DNA of 64,000 nt from Echinicola sp. 20G (GCF_015533855.1 NZ_AP024154.1:2734501-2798500); one strand, 5' to 3'; positions 18,861 to 27,552 are shown, numbered from the stretch's first letter. Program-made: numbers and translations. Notes: generated by a model from the letters alone, not told the origin.

Positions 18861-19574
18861 ATGAATAAGTTTAAAATTGCAGCGCTTGCGTTGTTCTTGA
18901 TGAGTTGGGGTGTGATGGCCCAAGAAACTACTAATACTGCTACACCACAGAAGGATAGTAGTAAAGTTGCAAAGGATCAGGCAGCTTTAAGAGTCTATCA
19001 AATGGCTTTGAGGTATAACGATCCTTCTGTTGCAAAGAGTAAATTGTATGAGTTGATTGAGAAAAACCCGGAGAATCCGCGTTATGCTGAATTGTTGGCT
19101 TCTTTGTATTATGAGTTGGAGCAGTTCAGTTCTGCGGCTTTGGTGGCATTGGATATTCTTAAAGTGGATGATAGAAATATCCCTGCATTAGAAGTGGCAG
19201 CTTATTCATTGGAGCAGCTAGGGGCTTTGGATAGGGCTTTACCGCATTTTGAATCACTTCATTTATTATCAGGAGATCTGTTTAGTCTTTATAAGACCTC
19301 TTACCTACAGTATTCTTTGAAGAAGTATGATGAGGCTTTGAATTCAGTGAACATGCTGATCAAAAACAACAAATCAGAAGAGCAGAAATTGACTTTTCCT
19401 AAGAAGGACAATACCACTCAAGATGTAAGCATGAAGGCTGCTGCCTTGAACTTGAAAGGGTTGATCTACAAAGAGCAAGGAAGTACTTCTGAAGCTAAAG
19501 CTGCCTTCGAATCCGCATTAGCCAATGCGCCTGGATTTGAAATTGTACAGGAAAATCTTAAAGAGTTGAATTAA
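18861..19574 (+). CDS. Exported tetratricopeptide-repeat protein
   Basis: 237 residues from the ATG at 18861; an upstream in-frame ATG inside the cca gene would hide the signal peptide. Residues 1-19 (MNKFKIAALALFLMSWGVMA) form a signal peptide with Ala-Gln cleavage. The mature part contains TPR-like helices: NPRYAELLASLYYELEQFSS, ALDRALPHFESLHLL, and the last unit LNLKGLIYKEQGSTSEAKAA. It is a likely periplasmic scaffold or interaction protein, with no catalytic motif. It is only 10 bases after cca, so it is probably co-transcribed. Confidence 0.82.
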   Translation: MNKFKIAALALFLMSWGVMAQETTNTATPQKDSSKVAKDQAALRVYQMALRYNDPSVAKSKLYELIEKNPENPRYAELLASLYYELEQFSSAALVALDILKVDDRNIPALEVAAYSLEQLGALDRALPHFESLHLLSGDLFSLYKTSYLQYSLKKYDEALNSVNMLIKNNKSEEQKLTFPKKDNTTQDVSMKAAALNLKGLIYKEQGSTSEAKAAFESALANAPGFEIVQENLKELN

Positions 19575-19606
19575 ATATCAATTCAAATTGAATGATTATA
19601 TTGGGG

Positions 19607-19640
19607 TAGTCTCCGCTGAGTTGCAGAGGCTATTTTTTTG
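19607..19640. terminator. Terminator between the TPR gene and the DUF3052 gene
   Basis: TAGTCTCCGC (19607-19616) pairs with GCAGAGGCTA (19623-19632), one mismatch and one G-T pair, followed by TTTTTTT on the plus strand. It overlaps the last codons of the convergent DUF3052 gene. Confidence 0.65.
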
Positions 19641-20049
19641 GTCTTAACTTGATGGGAATAACCAGTTTTAATCCTGACCATATTGTGTCTACAGCGCATA
19701 CTTTTACATCCACCAAACCGATTTTTAATGCGTAATCCCGAATGATGTTCTCAGTCATGTCAGTTGGGGTTTTGGAAGCTTTTTTTGGCCAGCTCACCCA
19801 GATCATTCCATTGGATTTGATCAAAGATTTCAGGGATTCAATTTTACTTTCATATTCTGCTGCACTTTTGGTGAAAAAGTGGATGAAATCAAGGTCGTCG
19901 TGGTCAGATTCTGAAAAAGTCAAGTTTAGGGGCAATGTCTCAAGCAGATCAAAATAATTTTCAGGAGAGTTAATGAGGAGAACATTGAAACCTTCTTTAA
20001 TGCCCAGCTTTTTTATCAACGGTGTTTGTGAATATCCTGCTGTGGTCAT
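19630..20049 (-). CDS. DUF3052 family protein
   Basis: 139 residues. It matches DUF3052: MTTAGYSQTPLIKKLGI at the start, then GMIWVSWPKKASKTPTDMTE and GLVDVKVCAVDTIWSGLKLV near the C-terminus. The alternating pattern suggests a truncated Rossmann-like fold, without a visible cofactor site. Biochemical function is unknown. It is a single gene, convergent with the TPR gene. Confidence 0.85.
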   Translation of the reverse strand: MTTAGYSQTPLIKKLGIKEGFNVLLINSPENYFDLLETLPLNLTFSESDHDDLDFIHFFTKSAAEYESKIESLKSLIKSNGMIWVSWPKKASKTPTDMTENIIRDYALKIGLVDVKVCAVDTIWSGLKLVIPIKLRPKK

Positions 20050-20144
20050 TTTTTTGTAGAGCTTGATCCTTTAGCCTGTATGTTTAAATTTAAAAAATAG
20101 TAATAGGCAACAAAGGAGAACCCTTGCTGCCTACTTCAAATATT

Positions 20145-21629
20145 TTATGGTTTTACTCTGATTGGGGTCTTTTCGATCATGATTCCGAAGTTGTTGTTTA
20201 GCTTTAAACTGTTGACTATTTCAACGCGATCCATAGGCTCTTTTTTGATCATTCTAGAGCCAGCTCCTGTTATCTGGCCAATAGCAACACTTAACATGGC
20301 TTCATTCACATCCCCTAATGGGAGTAATCTACCGCCATCAAATTCATCAGATTCAATGTCTGGATCGAATCCATTTGAATAATCAGATTGGTCAAGGCTA
20401 TTGAAACTTTGTGAAATAATAGGGAGAAGACCGTAGTGGTTTTCTTCATTTTCATCATCTTCAAATACCGCTGAACCTACATTTTTACCATAAGTTGTCT
20501 CTCCTATGATTTTAATAGTCATGTAAGGTTTTAACCCGTTTATAATGAGTTCACTGGCAGATGCAGTTCCTCCTGTAGCGATGATATAAATAGTACTACT
20601 GCTTAATTGATTCCCAATATTAGCTGGTTTATCAAGGAAAGTACTGTTGAAATAATTAGCACCATAGGCTTGGGTGAAATACGCTTGAACCCCAGTATTG
20701 TATTTGGTTTTATAAAAAATATCACTTTGACTAACTCCTGAGGCAATTAGGCTGGCGAGGTTGACTGCGCTACTAACATAGCCACCTCCATTATACCTTA
20801 AATCCAAGACGAACTCATTTACTCCTTGAGCTTTAAAATCTGCAAAGATTTCGTCCAGTTCTTGATCATATAGACCATAAGTAACATTGTCACTAGGATT
20901 AACTTCAGTTCCGGGAGTAAAGAAATTGTAAACCAAATAACCAATTTTATGAGAACCAACAGAATAAACAGAGTCTAAATAGATAGGGTTTTCTGAGAAT
21001 ACCAGTGTGCTCATTGTCAAAGGTTCACTAAGATAAGCATATCCCCCCGTACCATCGTTTAAGGTTTCGTCATATCGGGCTACAGTAACGGTATGGTCTT
21101 CATCTATTGAGGAAAGTAAACTTTGATAGTTACTTAAAGTAAGGGTTGTTCCATTGATTTCCGTGATAACATCATCACGCAATAAACCTGCTGCTTCGGC
21201 TGGGCTTCCTTTTTTTACATATAGAATGACCGCAATTACATCTTGGTTGGTTTGGCTAGCCCTGAAAAGTGTGAATTCATAACCAGCTTCCTTGCTGACT
21301 CCTTGCAAAGAGTTGACAAGGTCCTGATAGTTAGGGTAGATTACGGAAAACCGATCTTGGTCTACCAGTAAAGTATCAAAATAAAGTGAGGGGTCTGAAT
21401 CTGCAGCAATTGGATCATTCATGGTGCTATTCCAATAATAATAGTCATCCATTATTTCTTGGATCCAATTGTTGATAGCAATATTGGGACTTGTATTGTC
21501 CTCAATATCAGGATTTGGATCAGGTGTTGGATTCGGATCAGTCATTTCATCATCTCCACAAGAAGAAAGAGAAATGCACACTAAGAAAACTGATCCAATA
21601 AGCCAGCGATTAAGTTTAAATATTTTCAT
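20145..21629 (-). CDS. S41 family C-terminal processing peptidase, lipoprotein
   Basis: 494 residues. A lipoprotein signal peptide ends at Cys24 (CISLSSCGDDEM), followed by an Asp/Pro-rich linker (PNPTPDPNPDIEDN). The Asp-Asp after Cys fits surface export rules in Bacteroidota. A PDZ domain follows (KKGSPAEAAGLLRDDVITEI, about residues 130-190), then the tail-specific protease core: NEFVLDLRYNGGGYVSSAVN, the catalytic Ser in GGTASASELIINGLKPY, and the Lys in IGETTYGKNVGSAVFED. It probably degrades or trims envelope proteins. It is divergent from the glycolipid transferase gene across a 479-base gap. Confidence 0.92.
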   Translation of the reverse strand: MKIFKLNRWLIGSVFLVCISLSSCGDDEMTDPNPTPDPNPDIEDNTSPNIAINNWIQEIMDDYYYWNSTMNDPIAADSDPSLYFDTLLVDQDRFSVIYPNYQDLVNSLQGVSKEAGYEFTLFRASQTNQDVIAVILYVKKGSPAEAAGLLRDDVITEINGTTLTLSNYQSLLSSIDEDHTVTVARYDETLNDGTGGYAYLSEPLTMSTLVFSENPIYLDSVYSVGSHKIGYLVYNFFTPGTEVNPSDNVTYGLYDQELDEIFADFKAQGVNEFVLDLRYNGGGYVSSAVNLASLIASGVSQSDIFYKTKYNTGVQAYFTQAYGANYFNSTFLDKPANIGNQLSSSTIYIIATGGTASASELIINGLKPYMTIKIIGETTYGKNVGSAVFEDDENEENHYGLLPIISQSFNSLDQSDYSNGFDPDIESDEFDGGRLLPLGDVNEAMLSVAIGQITGAGSRMIKKEPMDRVEIVNSLKLNNNFGIMIEKTPIRVKP

Positions 21630-21832
21630 AAATTTATCAATTGAGTCAAAGTTATAGGGAGATTTAACGGAATTTAACCAGAATTTAATATAACGCTATT
21701 AGTGAAATAAATATTAAGAATAGTTTAAAAATTCTAATAAATGATTGAAATTCAATAATAAGAATTAGGTCTGGAATTTGAGGAAGTATAGTATTTGAAG
21801 TAGGTGTTTTAATGTTCTATAACAGGCCAAAC

Positions 21833-21860
21833 TCAAAATACCCTTTTTGGGGTATTTTGA
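21833..21860. repeat. Inverted repeat overlapping the promoter of the glycolipid transferase gene
   Basis: TCAAAATACCC (21833-21843) and GGGTATTTTGA (21850-21860), perfect 11-base arms with a six-base loop TTTTTG. The right arm contains the TTTG of the promoter, so it is an operator candidate. It could also be a terminator, but no gene ends here. Confidence 0.6.
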
Positions 21861-21885
21861 AATGAATTTGTAATGCTTAGTTTTG
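21856..21885 (+). promoter_or_regulatory. Bacteroidota promoter for the MraY/WecA-type gene
   Basis: TTTG (21856-21859), 18 bases, TAGTTTTG (21878-21885), a consensus match. Transcription would start near 21892, giving a leader of roughly 215 bases. Confidence 0.65.
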
Positions 21886-22019
21886 TAAACGAAATAAATT
21901 TATTTGTGTTTAAATTATAAACAGGGTTTTTATGCCGAAATTCTACTATTTGTGTAAATTCGTGATATTACTCTACAGTTTTAATTATTTATTTTCTTAT
22001 TTAAACTGTGAAAGGTGTC

Positions 22020-22040
22020 ATCCTTGATAAGGATTTTTTT
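22020..22040 (+). terminator. Short leader hairpin with T-tract (possible attenuator)
   Basis: ATCCTT, three-base loop, AAGGAT (22020-22034), followed by a seven-T run. Six base pairs only, so weak, but it lies within the predicted leader and before the start codon, the place for an attenuator. Confidence 0.35.
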
Positions 22041-22042
22041 GA

Positions 22043-22058
22043 TGGCACAAAAGTTGAA
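22043..22058 (+). promoter_or_regulatory. Sigma-54-like promoter element
   Basis: TGGCACAAAAGTTGAA: a perfect -24 TGGCAC, five-base spacer, and TTGA where the -12 consensus is TTGC. It is 50 bases upstream of the start codon at 22109. An NtrC-type activator is encoded at 54-55.6 kb, but a link is unproven. Confidence 0.3.
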
Positions 22059-22108
22059 ACAAATTGAATAAATGAAAATCTATTATTGTAACCTTTTTAA
22101 TTTTTATT

Positions 22109-23263
22109 ATGCTTCAAATTATACCCGCATTAATCGCTTTTTTTACAGGCCTGCTAGCTATTCCAGTTGTTATCAAAGTTATCAAAAAGACTAATCTCCT
22201 AGATGAACCAGGGGGGAGGAAAATTCATAAAGAAGCTATTCCTTCTATGGGAGGTATAGGCATTGTCGGTGCCTTACTCGGAGGGTTGCTGGTGGCTTTT
22301 TCTTACCAACAATGGCTTGATGTCAGGTTCTTGATGATGGGGTTAGGAATTATGTTTTTGTTGGGACTGCGAGATGATATGGTTGAGCTGAGCGCGCTTC
22401 AAAAGTTGCTGGGACAGCTTTTGGCGATAGCTTTTGTGGTTGTTTTGGGAGACATCCGTATAAGTAGTTTTTATGGATTCTTAGGAATTGAAGAGTTGCC
22501 AATTTGGGTGAGTTATAGTTTGACAGTATTTACTATAATAGGCCTTACCAATGCTTTTAATCTTGTAGATGGATTGGATGGCTTGGCGGGAACATTGAGT
22601 TTGATATCATTTTTATTTTTGGGGGGGTGGTTTTTAAGTACAGGATTTATTGAATTTGGAGTCATGTCTTTGGTGACTGCCGGGGCAATATTGTCTTTTA
22701 TGGTTTATAATTGGCATCCTGCAAAAATTTTTATGGGAGACACAGGGTCATTGACTCTAGGATTTATGTTGTCAGTATTCAGTGTGTTTTTTGTAAATGC
22801 CAATGGGACGTTGCTTGCTGATGGCCATCCGCTGAAATTTCATGCCCCAATTACAGCAGGTTTGGCTTTGGTCCTTATCTCATGCTTCGATACACTTCGT
22901 GTGATGGTAAAAAGAATGAGGAGAGGTAAGTCGCCAATGGCTGCAGATAAATCTCATGTGCATCATTTTTTGATGAGAATGGGATTAAGGCATGATCAAG
23001 TTGCTTGTGTATTGGGAGGAGTGAAATTGAGTTTTTTAGGTTTGGTGGTGGTTACTTCAGGCTTTCCGGACAGTGTTTTATTGCCGCTTGTGTTAGGTAC
23101 AGTCGTTGTTTTGTGTTTGACCTTAGATGCTGTTACGCTAAGAAAAGTAAGGAAAATTGCAAAAAACTCACCAAGGATATTGACCTTGGATTCTCCAGGT
23201 AATTTTAAAGATCGACAAGTAGAAAACAATAAGCAAACATTGGAGAGAGAGGCTGTCCAATAA
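22109..23263 (+). CDS. MraY/WecA family undecaprenyl-phosphate sugar-1-phosphate transferase
   Basis: 384 residues with about ten membrane segments. The conserved cytoplasmic loops are present: DEPGGRKIHKEAIPSMGGIG, LRDDMVELSALQKLLGQ, NAFNLVDGLDGLAGTLS, FMGDTGSLTLGF and HVHHFLMRMGLRHDQV. It transfers a sugar-1-phosphate (in WecA, GlcNAc-1-P) from a UDP-sugar to undecaprenyl phosphate, starting O-antigen, exopolysaccharide or similar glycans. The His-rich C-terminal loop is the WecA/TagO type, not MraY. It stands alone, without a polysaccharide cluster beside it, and has an unusually long leader. Confidence 0.92.
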   Translation: MLQIIPALIAFFTGLLAIPVVIKVIKKTNLLDEPGGRKIHKEAIPSMGGIGIVGALLGGLLVAFSYQQWLDVRFLMMGLGIMFLLGLRDDMVELSALQKLLGQLLAIAFVVVLGDIRISSFYGFLGIEELPIWVSYSLTVFTIIGLTNAFNLVDGLDGLAGTLSLISFLFLGGWFLSTGFIEFGVMSLVTAGAILSFMVYNWHPAKIFMGDTGSLTLGFMLSVFSVFFVNANGTLLADGHPLKFHAPITAGLALVLISCFDTLRVMVKRMRRGKSPMAADKSHVHHFLMRMGLRHDQVACVLGGVKLSFLGLVVVTSGFPDSVLLPLVLGTVVVLCLTLDAVTLRKVRKIAKNSPRILTLDSPGNFKDRQVENNKQTLEREAVQ

Positions 23264-23312
23264 TTACTTTATTTATTGTGGACTCGTTCTCAGGGAATAA
23301 AATCATCCTTCG

Positions 23313-24071
23313 TTAATTTCTTAAATCAAGGTTATGTTTGAGGTTCATCCTCAAAATGCTAGTTTGCTTGTAAGTGTTTTCTATTGGAGTCGAAGAATAT
23401 TGGTACTGGTAAATAATGGAAGCTTTAAAGCTTTTGTTAAGCTGAATGGCAGGGCCAAGAATAACCCTGTTTTGATCAAATGTACTCACTGCAATGTCAT
23501 TATTGGCATTTAGAAATAGCTCGTTGCCAAAGTTGAGAGAGATTTTTTTTGTGCTCGAACCAGAATTAAAAGAAGTAAGAGGGACATTGAACATCAATCT
23601 ATACCTTAAGCGCAAAGTGATATCTGTACTTAGTGGCGTGTCGCTGTTGATATTTTTAAAGGAACGCTCTTCCATTGAAAGCCTTTGGACCAAATTGAAT
23701 TGTCTGTGGTGGTGTTTCATGCTTAGGCTTTGAAAGGGTCTCGTCTCAATGACTTTGACTTCTTTGCCTTGATAATAGGATCCCAGCCGGGCAAAGCCAG
23801 CAGCTATTTGAAACTTGTTGCTTAAATGGTAGATTAATCCAGTCCTTGCTATATAACGTGTCTTTTTGTCAAATCCATTTTTAAACCTTAAGCCTAGGTC
23901 TGTGGCTAAGCTCCATTTTTCAGCAAAATGAAGTTTGTTGTAATATTGCAGCCATTGCTGGTTTTCATGAATGGTTTCTTTTTGTTGGGAAAAACCACTT
24001 GAAATAAAAGTGAATAACAAGCAGGGGAATAGCAAGGCACGGCGGAGGGATATTGAGCGTAGAGGAGGCAC
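23313..24071 (-). CDS. DUF2490 domain-containing outer-membrane-type protein
   Basis: 252 residues starting at GTG. Residues 1-29 form a signal peptide (RRALLFPCLLFTFISSGFSQ). The mature part matches DUF2490: QQWLQYYNKLHFAEKWSLAT at its start, then alternating strands rich in aromatic residues (LRLRYRLMFNVPL, SIIYQYQY) ending in aromatic/polar residues, as in a small beta-barrel. It is probably an outer-membrane protein of unknown transport or structural role. It precedes the DUF3050 gene's end by 30 bases on the same strand, so may share its transcript. Confidence 0.82.
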   Translation of the reverse strand: MPPLRSISLRRALLFPCLLFTFISSGFSQQKETIHENQQWLQYYNKLHFAEKWSLATDLGLRFKNGFDKKTRYIARTGLIYHLSNKFQIAAGFARLGSYYQGKEVKVIETRPFQSLSMKHHHRQFNLVQRLSMEERSFKNINSDTPLSTDITLRLRYRLMFNVPLTSFNSGSSTKKISLNFGNELFLNANNDIAVSTFDQNRVILGPAIQLNKSFKASIIYQYQYSSTPIENTYKQTSILRMNLKHNLDLRN

Positions 24072-24101
24072 GGGTTTATTATGTTTGTCTTTTAGGTGGA
24101 T

Positions 24102-24893
24102 TTAAGGAAGAGAAGGGGAAGGTTGTTTGGCTGCGATCTTTTGGGTGATTTGATCCCATAACTTAATTCTGTGGAGCAAGGCTTGTTTGGCTACTTGAAG
24201 TGACTCTTCCCACTTTTGTTGATTGTCTCCACATAGTTCGGCGATCATTTGCATGGACAGGGGACCATGCTCATCACCATCCAATTCGATATGGCGTTGT
24301 AGGTAGTAGCTCAGTTTGCCATAAGACTGGTTTTTTTCGTGTTCTGCTTTTTTGATGATTTCAATGAACATGTCAGGGATCAGGTCTTCCCTTCCAAAAG
24401 TAAAGGCAGAAGCAATTAAATGGGGTTTGCCAGTTTTGATAACTTCAAAAGTGAATTGGACAAATTCCTGTACGACAGGGTCAGCGTTGACCATTTTCAA
24501 TGCCTCTGAAATAGCATGTCCTTTGGATAGCAAGTCGATAAAAGAGTTGATTTCTTCGGTGTTGGCACCTGTTTGTTTCATCGCGTCTAGATACATTTCA
24601 TAATGGCTTTTGGGTTCTCCAAGCTCATTGATGTCACTTTCTTCGCCATGGACAATTTCATTGATAAAACGTGCCAAACTAGGGCTGCTGGCTGGAATCC
24701 AAGGCAAGGAAATACAGGTAAGGTCTTTTTGCAAAGCTTTTAACAAAGACATGAAGTCCCAGACGGCATAGACATGGTGCTCCATGAATATTTTAATGTC
24801 TTCAATGGAGGATAGCTGCGCATATAATGGGTGTTTGGATAGCTTTTCTTTTAGCGGCTTTATCTGTGCTTCTATATGCTGGATTTCTTGCAT
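24102..24893 (-). CDS. DUF3050 domain-containing protein
   Basis: 263 residues, nearly all helical, no signal peptide. The diagnostic N-terminal region reads [20 protein letters not shown], then [18 protein letters not shown] and [20 protein letters not shown]. Conserved His and Glu residues ([26 protein letters not shown]) resemble the metal ligands of haem-oxygenase-like (HO-fold) di-iron oxygenases; that role is an inference for this family. Found alone, upstream of a DUF2490 gene. Confidence 0.84.
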   Translation of the reverse strand: MQEIQHIEAQIKPLKEKLSKHPLYAQLSSIEDIKIFMEHHVYAVWDFMSLLKALQKDLTCISLPWIPASSPSLARFINEIVHGEESDINELGEPKSHYEMYLDAMKQTGANTEEINSFIDLLSKGHAISEALKMVNADPVVQEFVQFTFEVIKTGKPHLIASAFTFGREDLIPDMFIEIIKKAEHEKNQSYGKLSYYLQRHIELDGDEHGPLSMQMIAELCGDNQQKWEESLQVAKQALLHRIKLWDQITQKIAAKQPSPSLP

Positions 24894-25007
24894 GGAAATA
24901 AATCTTTTACTTAGGTAATGATGGAGAGGTTATTAGTGGGGAATGATCAGATTGGGCGTAAAATTAATCAAAAAGAATTCAGTATGACAATCTTGTGCAA
25001 GGTTCTG

Positions 25008-26204
25008 TCAAATGGCTACTCCATTAAAGGGGTTGAAATTACGATGTCCGACTTTCATTCCTATGGCTCTACATACTGTTTTTTCACCATACTTTACATT
25101 GATTTTGTCCAATGCTTGATAAAGTCTGATACTTTCTTGGGTGTCTTCAAAAAGGTTGATTTGATAATGGCCATGAACCAAGGCGCTAAACCTGACGCCG
25201 ATAAGCCTGATGAGCAAACGTCGATTGTAGAGTTTTCTGAAAAGCTCTTTGACAATGGGGATAAGGGTATGGTCAGCAGCAGTGTAAGGGATGCGTTGCT
25301 GCATGGTATGCGTGTCGAAGTCAGAATAGCGGATTTTGACATTTACACAGCAGGTTAGCTGTTTGTTTTTTCGGAGCTTGGTAGCAAGCTGTTCTGTCAT
25401 GGCTATGAGTGTGGCTTCCAGCATTCTTACATCTATGGTGTCCTGACTGAAAGTGTTTTCAGTGGAGATCGATTTGGCTTCAGAATAAGGGACTACTGGG
25501 TTTCGGTCCACGCCATTGGCCTTGTCCCAAAGTACCAATCCGTTTTTGCCAAATGCACTTTCCAATAATTCTGCAGGCATGGCCTGTAAGGTATGGATTT
25601 TTTTTACGCCCATTCCATAGAGGCTATGGGCCGTCTTTTCGCCGATCATTGGGATTTTACGTACCGATAAAGGAGCCAAAAAAGGCTTTTCTGTTCCTCT
25701 GGGGATTTCTTTTTCATTATCAGGTTTGGCCTCTCCCGTGGCTACCTTGGAGACGGTTTTGTTCTCAGAAAGTCCTAAGGAAATGGGCAAGCCGGTTTCT
25801 CTTATGATTCTTTGTCGAAGTTCTTGTGCCATTTTGAAGCAACCGAAGAATTTATCCATGCCGGAGTAATCAATATAGAATTCGTCAATGGATGATTTTT
25901 CGAAAAGTGGAACATCTTCTCTGATGATTTCAGTGATCTCATGGGATTTTTGACTATAGCGCTCTGTGTCGCCCCGGATGATTAGGGCTTCGGGACATAG
26001 CTGACGGGCTGTTCGCATAGGCATGGCTGAGTGGATGCCAAACTTGCGGGCTTCATAGCTGCAAGATGCGACTACTCCACGATCTCCCGTTCCCCCAATG
26101 AGGATGGGCTTCCCATTTAGCCTACTGTCAAATAAACGTTCGACAGAGACAAAGAATGAGTCGAGGTCCATATGTACGATACTTCGCTGACTGTCTGTAA
26201 TCAT
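25008..26204 (-). CDS. dinB: DNA polymerase IV
   Basis: 398 residues, full Y-family polymerase. The palm has IVHMDLDSFFVSVERLF (metal Asp) and KSSIDEFYIDYSGMDKFFGC (Asp-Glu pair). GLSENKTVSKVATGEAKPD and the HhH thumb region IPMIGEKTAHSLYGMGVKKI follow, then the little-finger domain. The C-terminus ends IGMKVGHRNFNPFNGVAI. It performs translesion synthesis. Two copies of TTTAATAAACT, 23 bases apart, sit directly upstream and may be its operator. Confidence 0.95.
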   Translation of the reverse strand: MITDSQRSIVHMDLDSFFVSVERLFDSRLNGKPILIGGTGDRGVVASCSYEARKFGIHSAMPMRTARQLCPEALIIRGDTERYSQKSHEITEIIREDVPLFEKSSIDEFYIDYSGMDKFFGCFKMAQELRQRIIRETGLPISLGLSENKTVSKVATGEAKPDNEKEIPRGTEKPFLAPLSVRKIPMIGEKTAHSLYGMGVKKIHTLQAMPAELLESAFGKNGLVLWDKANGVDRNPVVPYSEAKSISTENTFSQDTIDVRMLEATLIAMTEQLATKLRKNKQLTCCVNVKIRYSDFDTHTMQQRIPYTAADHTLIPIVKELFRKLYNRRLLIRLIGVRFSALVHGHYQINLFEDTQESIRLYQALDKINVKYGEKTVCRAIGMKVGHRNFNPFNGVAI

Positions 26205-26211
26205 GGTGTAA

Positions 26212-26246
26212 ATTTAATAAACTTTTTTATGTTTGTTTAATAAACT
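26212..26246. repeat. Tandem operator-like repeats upstream of dinB
   Basis: TTTAATAAACT occurs at 26213-26223 and 26236-26246, spaced by 23 bases (about two helical turns). The second copy is part of the near-perfect palindrome GTTTAATAAAC. It lies 9-42 bases upstream of the dinB start, where an SOS-type repressor would act. Confidence 0.5.
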
Positions 26247-26437
26247 AATCATGTTTATGCTTGGTGAGAGGGTTTGAAAGAGACAGTTTATGTCTTGCTG
26301 TGTTGGGTATGTAGCAGAGAGATCAATAGGAAAGGAGGACATGGGTTTTTAATATCTTAAATAATGTGCAACCCACGCTGAGATTTGGGCGTTTCAAAAA
26401 TGTAATTCCCTTAAATTATTTTTAGCTTCAATAATAT

Positions 26438-26899
26438 ATGGAAAAAGTAAAAATCATCCCTTACCAACCAGCTTTACAGCCTTATTTTGAATCTATAAAC
26501 AAAGCCTGGATCAAAGAGCATTTTATATTGGAACCAGTGGATATTGAAGTGTTGGAAGATCCTGAATTTCATATTATAGATCAAGGAGGAGCTATTCTGT
26601 TTGCCGAACTGGAAGGTGAAATATTGGGGACAGTTGCACTCAAGTATCAAGAAGAAGGGATTTATGAAATGACAAAAATGGGAGTTGTGCCAGAGGCCCA
26701 GGGAAAGAAGGTAGGATGGAAATTGGCCAGTGCTATTTTGGAGCAGGCAAAAGGTTTAGGCGCTCAGAAAGTAGTTTTGTATAGTAATCGAAAATTGGCT
26801 CCCGCCATTAGCATGTATCAAAAATTGGGTTTTAAGGAAGCTGAACCTGAAGCAGGAAAGTATTCCAGATGTGATATAAAAATGGAAATCGAATTTTAA
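26438..26899 (+). CDS. GNAT family N-acetyltransferase
   Basis: 153 residues. The N-terminal part has the NKAWIKEHFILEP region; the acetyl-CoA site is MTKMGVVPEAQGKKVGWKLA, followed by GAQKVVLYSNRKLAPAISMY and the closing YQKLGFKEAE. This is a complete GNAT fold, similar to MarR-associated or ElaA-like acetyltransferases. The substrate is not evident. The next gene, another GNAT, begins immediately after its stop codon. Confidence 0.9.
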   Translation: MEKVKIIPYQPALQPYFESINKAWIKEHFILEPVDIEVLEDPEFHIIDQGGAILFAELEGEILGTVALKYQEEGIYEMTKMGVVPEAQGKKVGWKLASAILEQAKGLGAQKVVLYSNRKLAPAISMYQKLGFKEAEPEAGKYSRCDIKMEIEF

Positions 26900-27352
26900 A
26901 TGGATGAAAAGGAGAAGCCTGAGATCATTATCCGGGGAGGAACAATTGCAGAGGTACTTTCAATTAGCCTAGCGATCCCTGAATTTGAGCGGTCATATGG
27001 AGGTGATGTATATGCTGAGCGACTCCAAGGAAAAGCCAACCTTGTCTTAGTGGCAGAGTATGCCAGCAAGTTGGTAGGGTTTAAAGTAGGTTATGCTATT
27101 GAAGAAGGTACTTTTTATTCCTGGATGGGAGGAGTGTTGCCTGCGTTTAGAAGAAATGGAATAGCAGGTGTTTTGGCCGATGTACAAGCAGATTGGGCAA
27201 AAAAATCTGGATATAAAAAGTTGTTTTTCAAGACTAGAAATAGGCATAAAGAGATGATTAGGTTTGGACTTAAGAGAGGCTTCATGATTACGGACTTGGT
27301 TAAGAAATACCCCAAGGAAGAATTTAGAATAATCATGGAGAAAGATTTATAG
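26900..27352 (+). CDS. GNAT family N-acetyltransferase (second)
   Basis: 150 residues, starting on the base after the TAA of the previous gene. The acetyl-CoA binding region is GVLPAFRRNGIAGVLADVQA, followed by GYKKLFFKTRNRHKEMIRFG, and the end motif is FGLKRGFMITDLVKKYP. It differs clearly from its neighbour, so it is not a recent duplicate. Translational coupling of two different acetyltransferases suggests they act in one pathway or on a shared substrate; both are uncharacterised. Confidence 0.88.
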   Translation: MDEKEKPEIIIRGGTIAEVLSISLAIPEFERSYGGDVYAERLQGKANLVLVAEYASKLVGFKVGYAIEEGTFYSWMGGVLPAFRRNGIAGVLADVQADWAKKSGYKKLFFKTRNRHKEMIRFGLKRGFMITDLVKKYPKEEFRIIMEKDL

Positions 27353-27425
27353 CGAATAAATTGGCTTGATAATCAGTTAGAGACAAAATGCCCTGTGGTT
27401 TTTGGATATAAATGTTTAAAGATCG

Positions 27426-27457
27426 TTTGGAGCAAAAGGTATATCTTTCTACTTTTG
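27426..27457 (+). promoter_or_regulatory. Consensus promoter for tRNA-Leu
   Basis: TTTG (27426-27429), 20 bases, TACTTTTG (27450-27457); a full Bacteroidota consensus match. The expected start near 27464 is about six bases before the tRNA. Confidence 0.75.
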
Positions 27458-27469
27458 CAAACCTATCAC

Positions 27470-27552
27470 GCGCACGTGGTGAAACTGGTAGACACGCCAT
27501 CTTGAGGGGGTGGTGCTCTATGGGCGTGGAGGTTCGAATCCTCTCGTGCGCA
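27470..27552 (+). tRNA. tRNA-Leu (anticodon GAG)
   Basis: A full class II cloverleaf: acceptor GCGCACG/CGTGCGC (27470-27476 with 27545-27551), D arm with AAACTGGTAGACAC, anticodon stem CCATC/GGTGG with loop TTGAGGG (anticodon GAG, reads CUC/CUU), a long variable arm, and T arm GAGGTTCGAATCCTC. The discriminator base is A, typical for Leu. The 3' CCA is not encoded. A strong terminator begins at its last base, so it is a single-gene transcript. Confidence 0.96.

Larger units (their letters stand above)
21630..22108. other. 479-base regulatory gap between the S41 protease and the MraY/WecA-type gene
   Basis: No credible coding frame. It is very AT-rich and holds an 11-base inverted repeat (21833-21860), a consensus promoter (21856-21885), a short hairpin with a seven-T tract (22020-22040) and a sigma-54-like TGGCAC element (22043-22058). 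The leader before 22109 would be over 200 bases, long for this genome. Confidence 0.6.

Noticed and set aside
24918..25358. A 146-codon plus-strand frame
   Set aside because: It lies mostly on the opposite strand of dinB, which has intact polymerase motifs; the frame has no domain.
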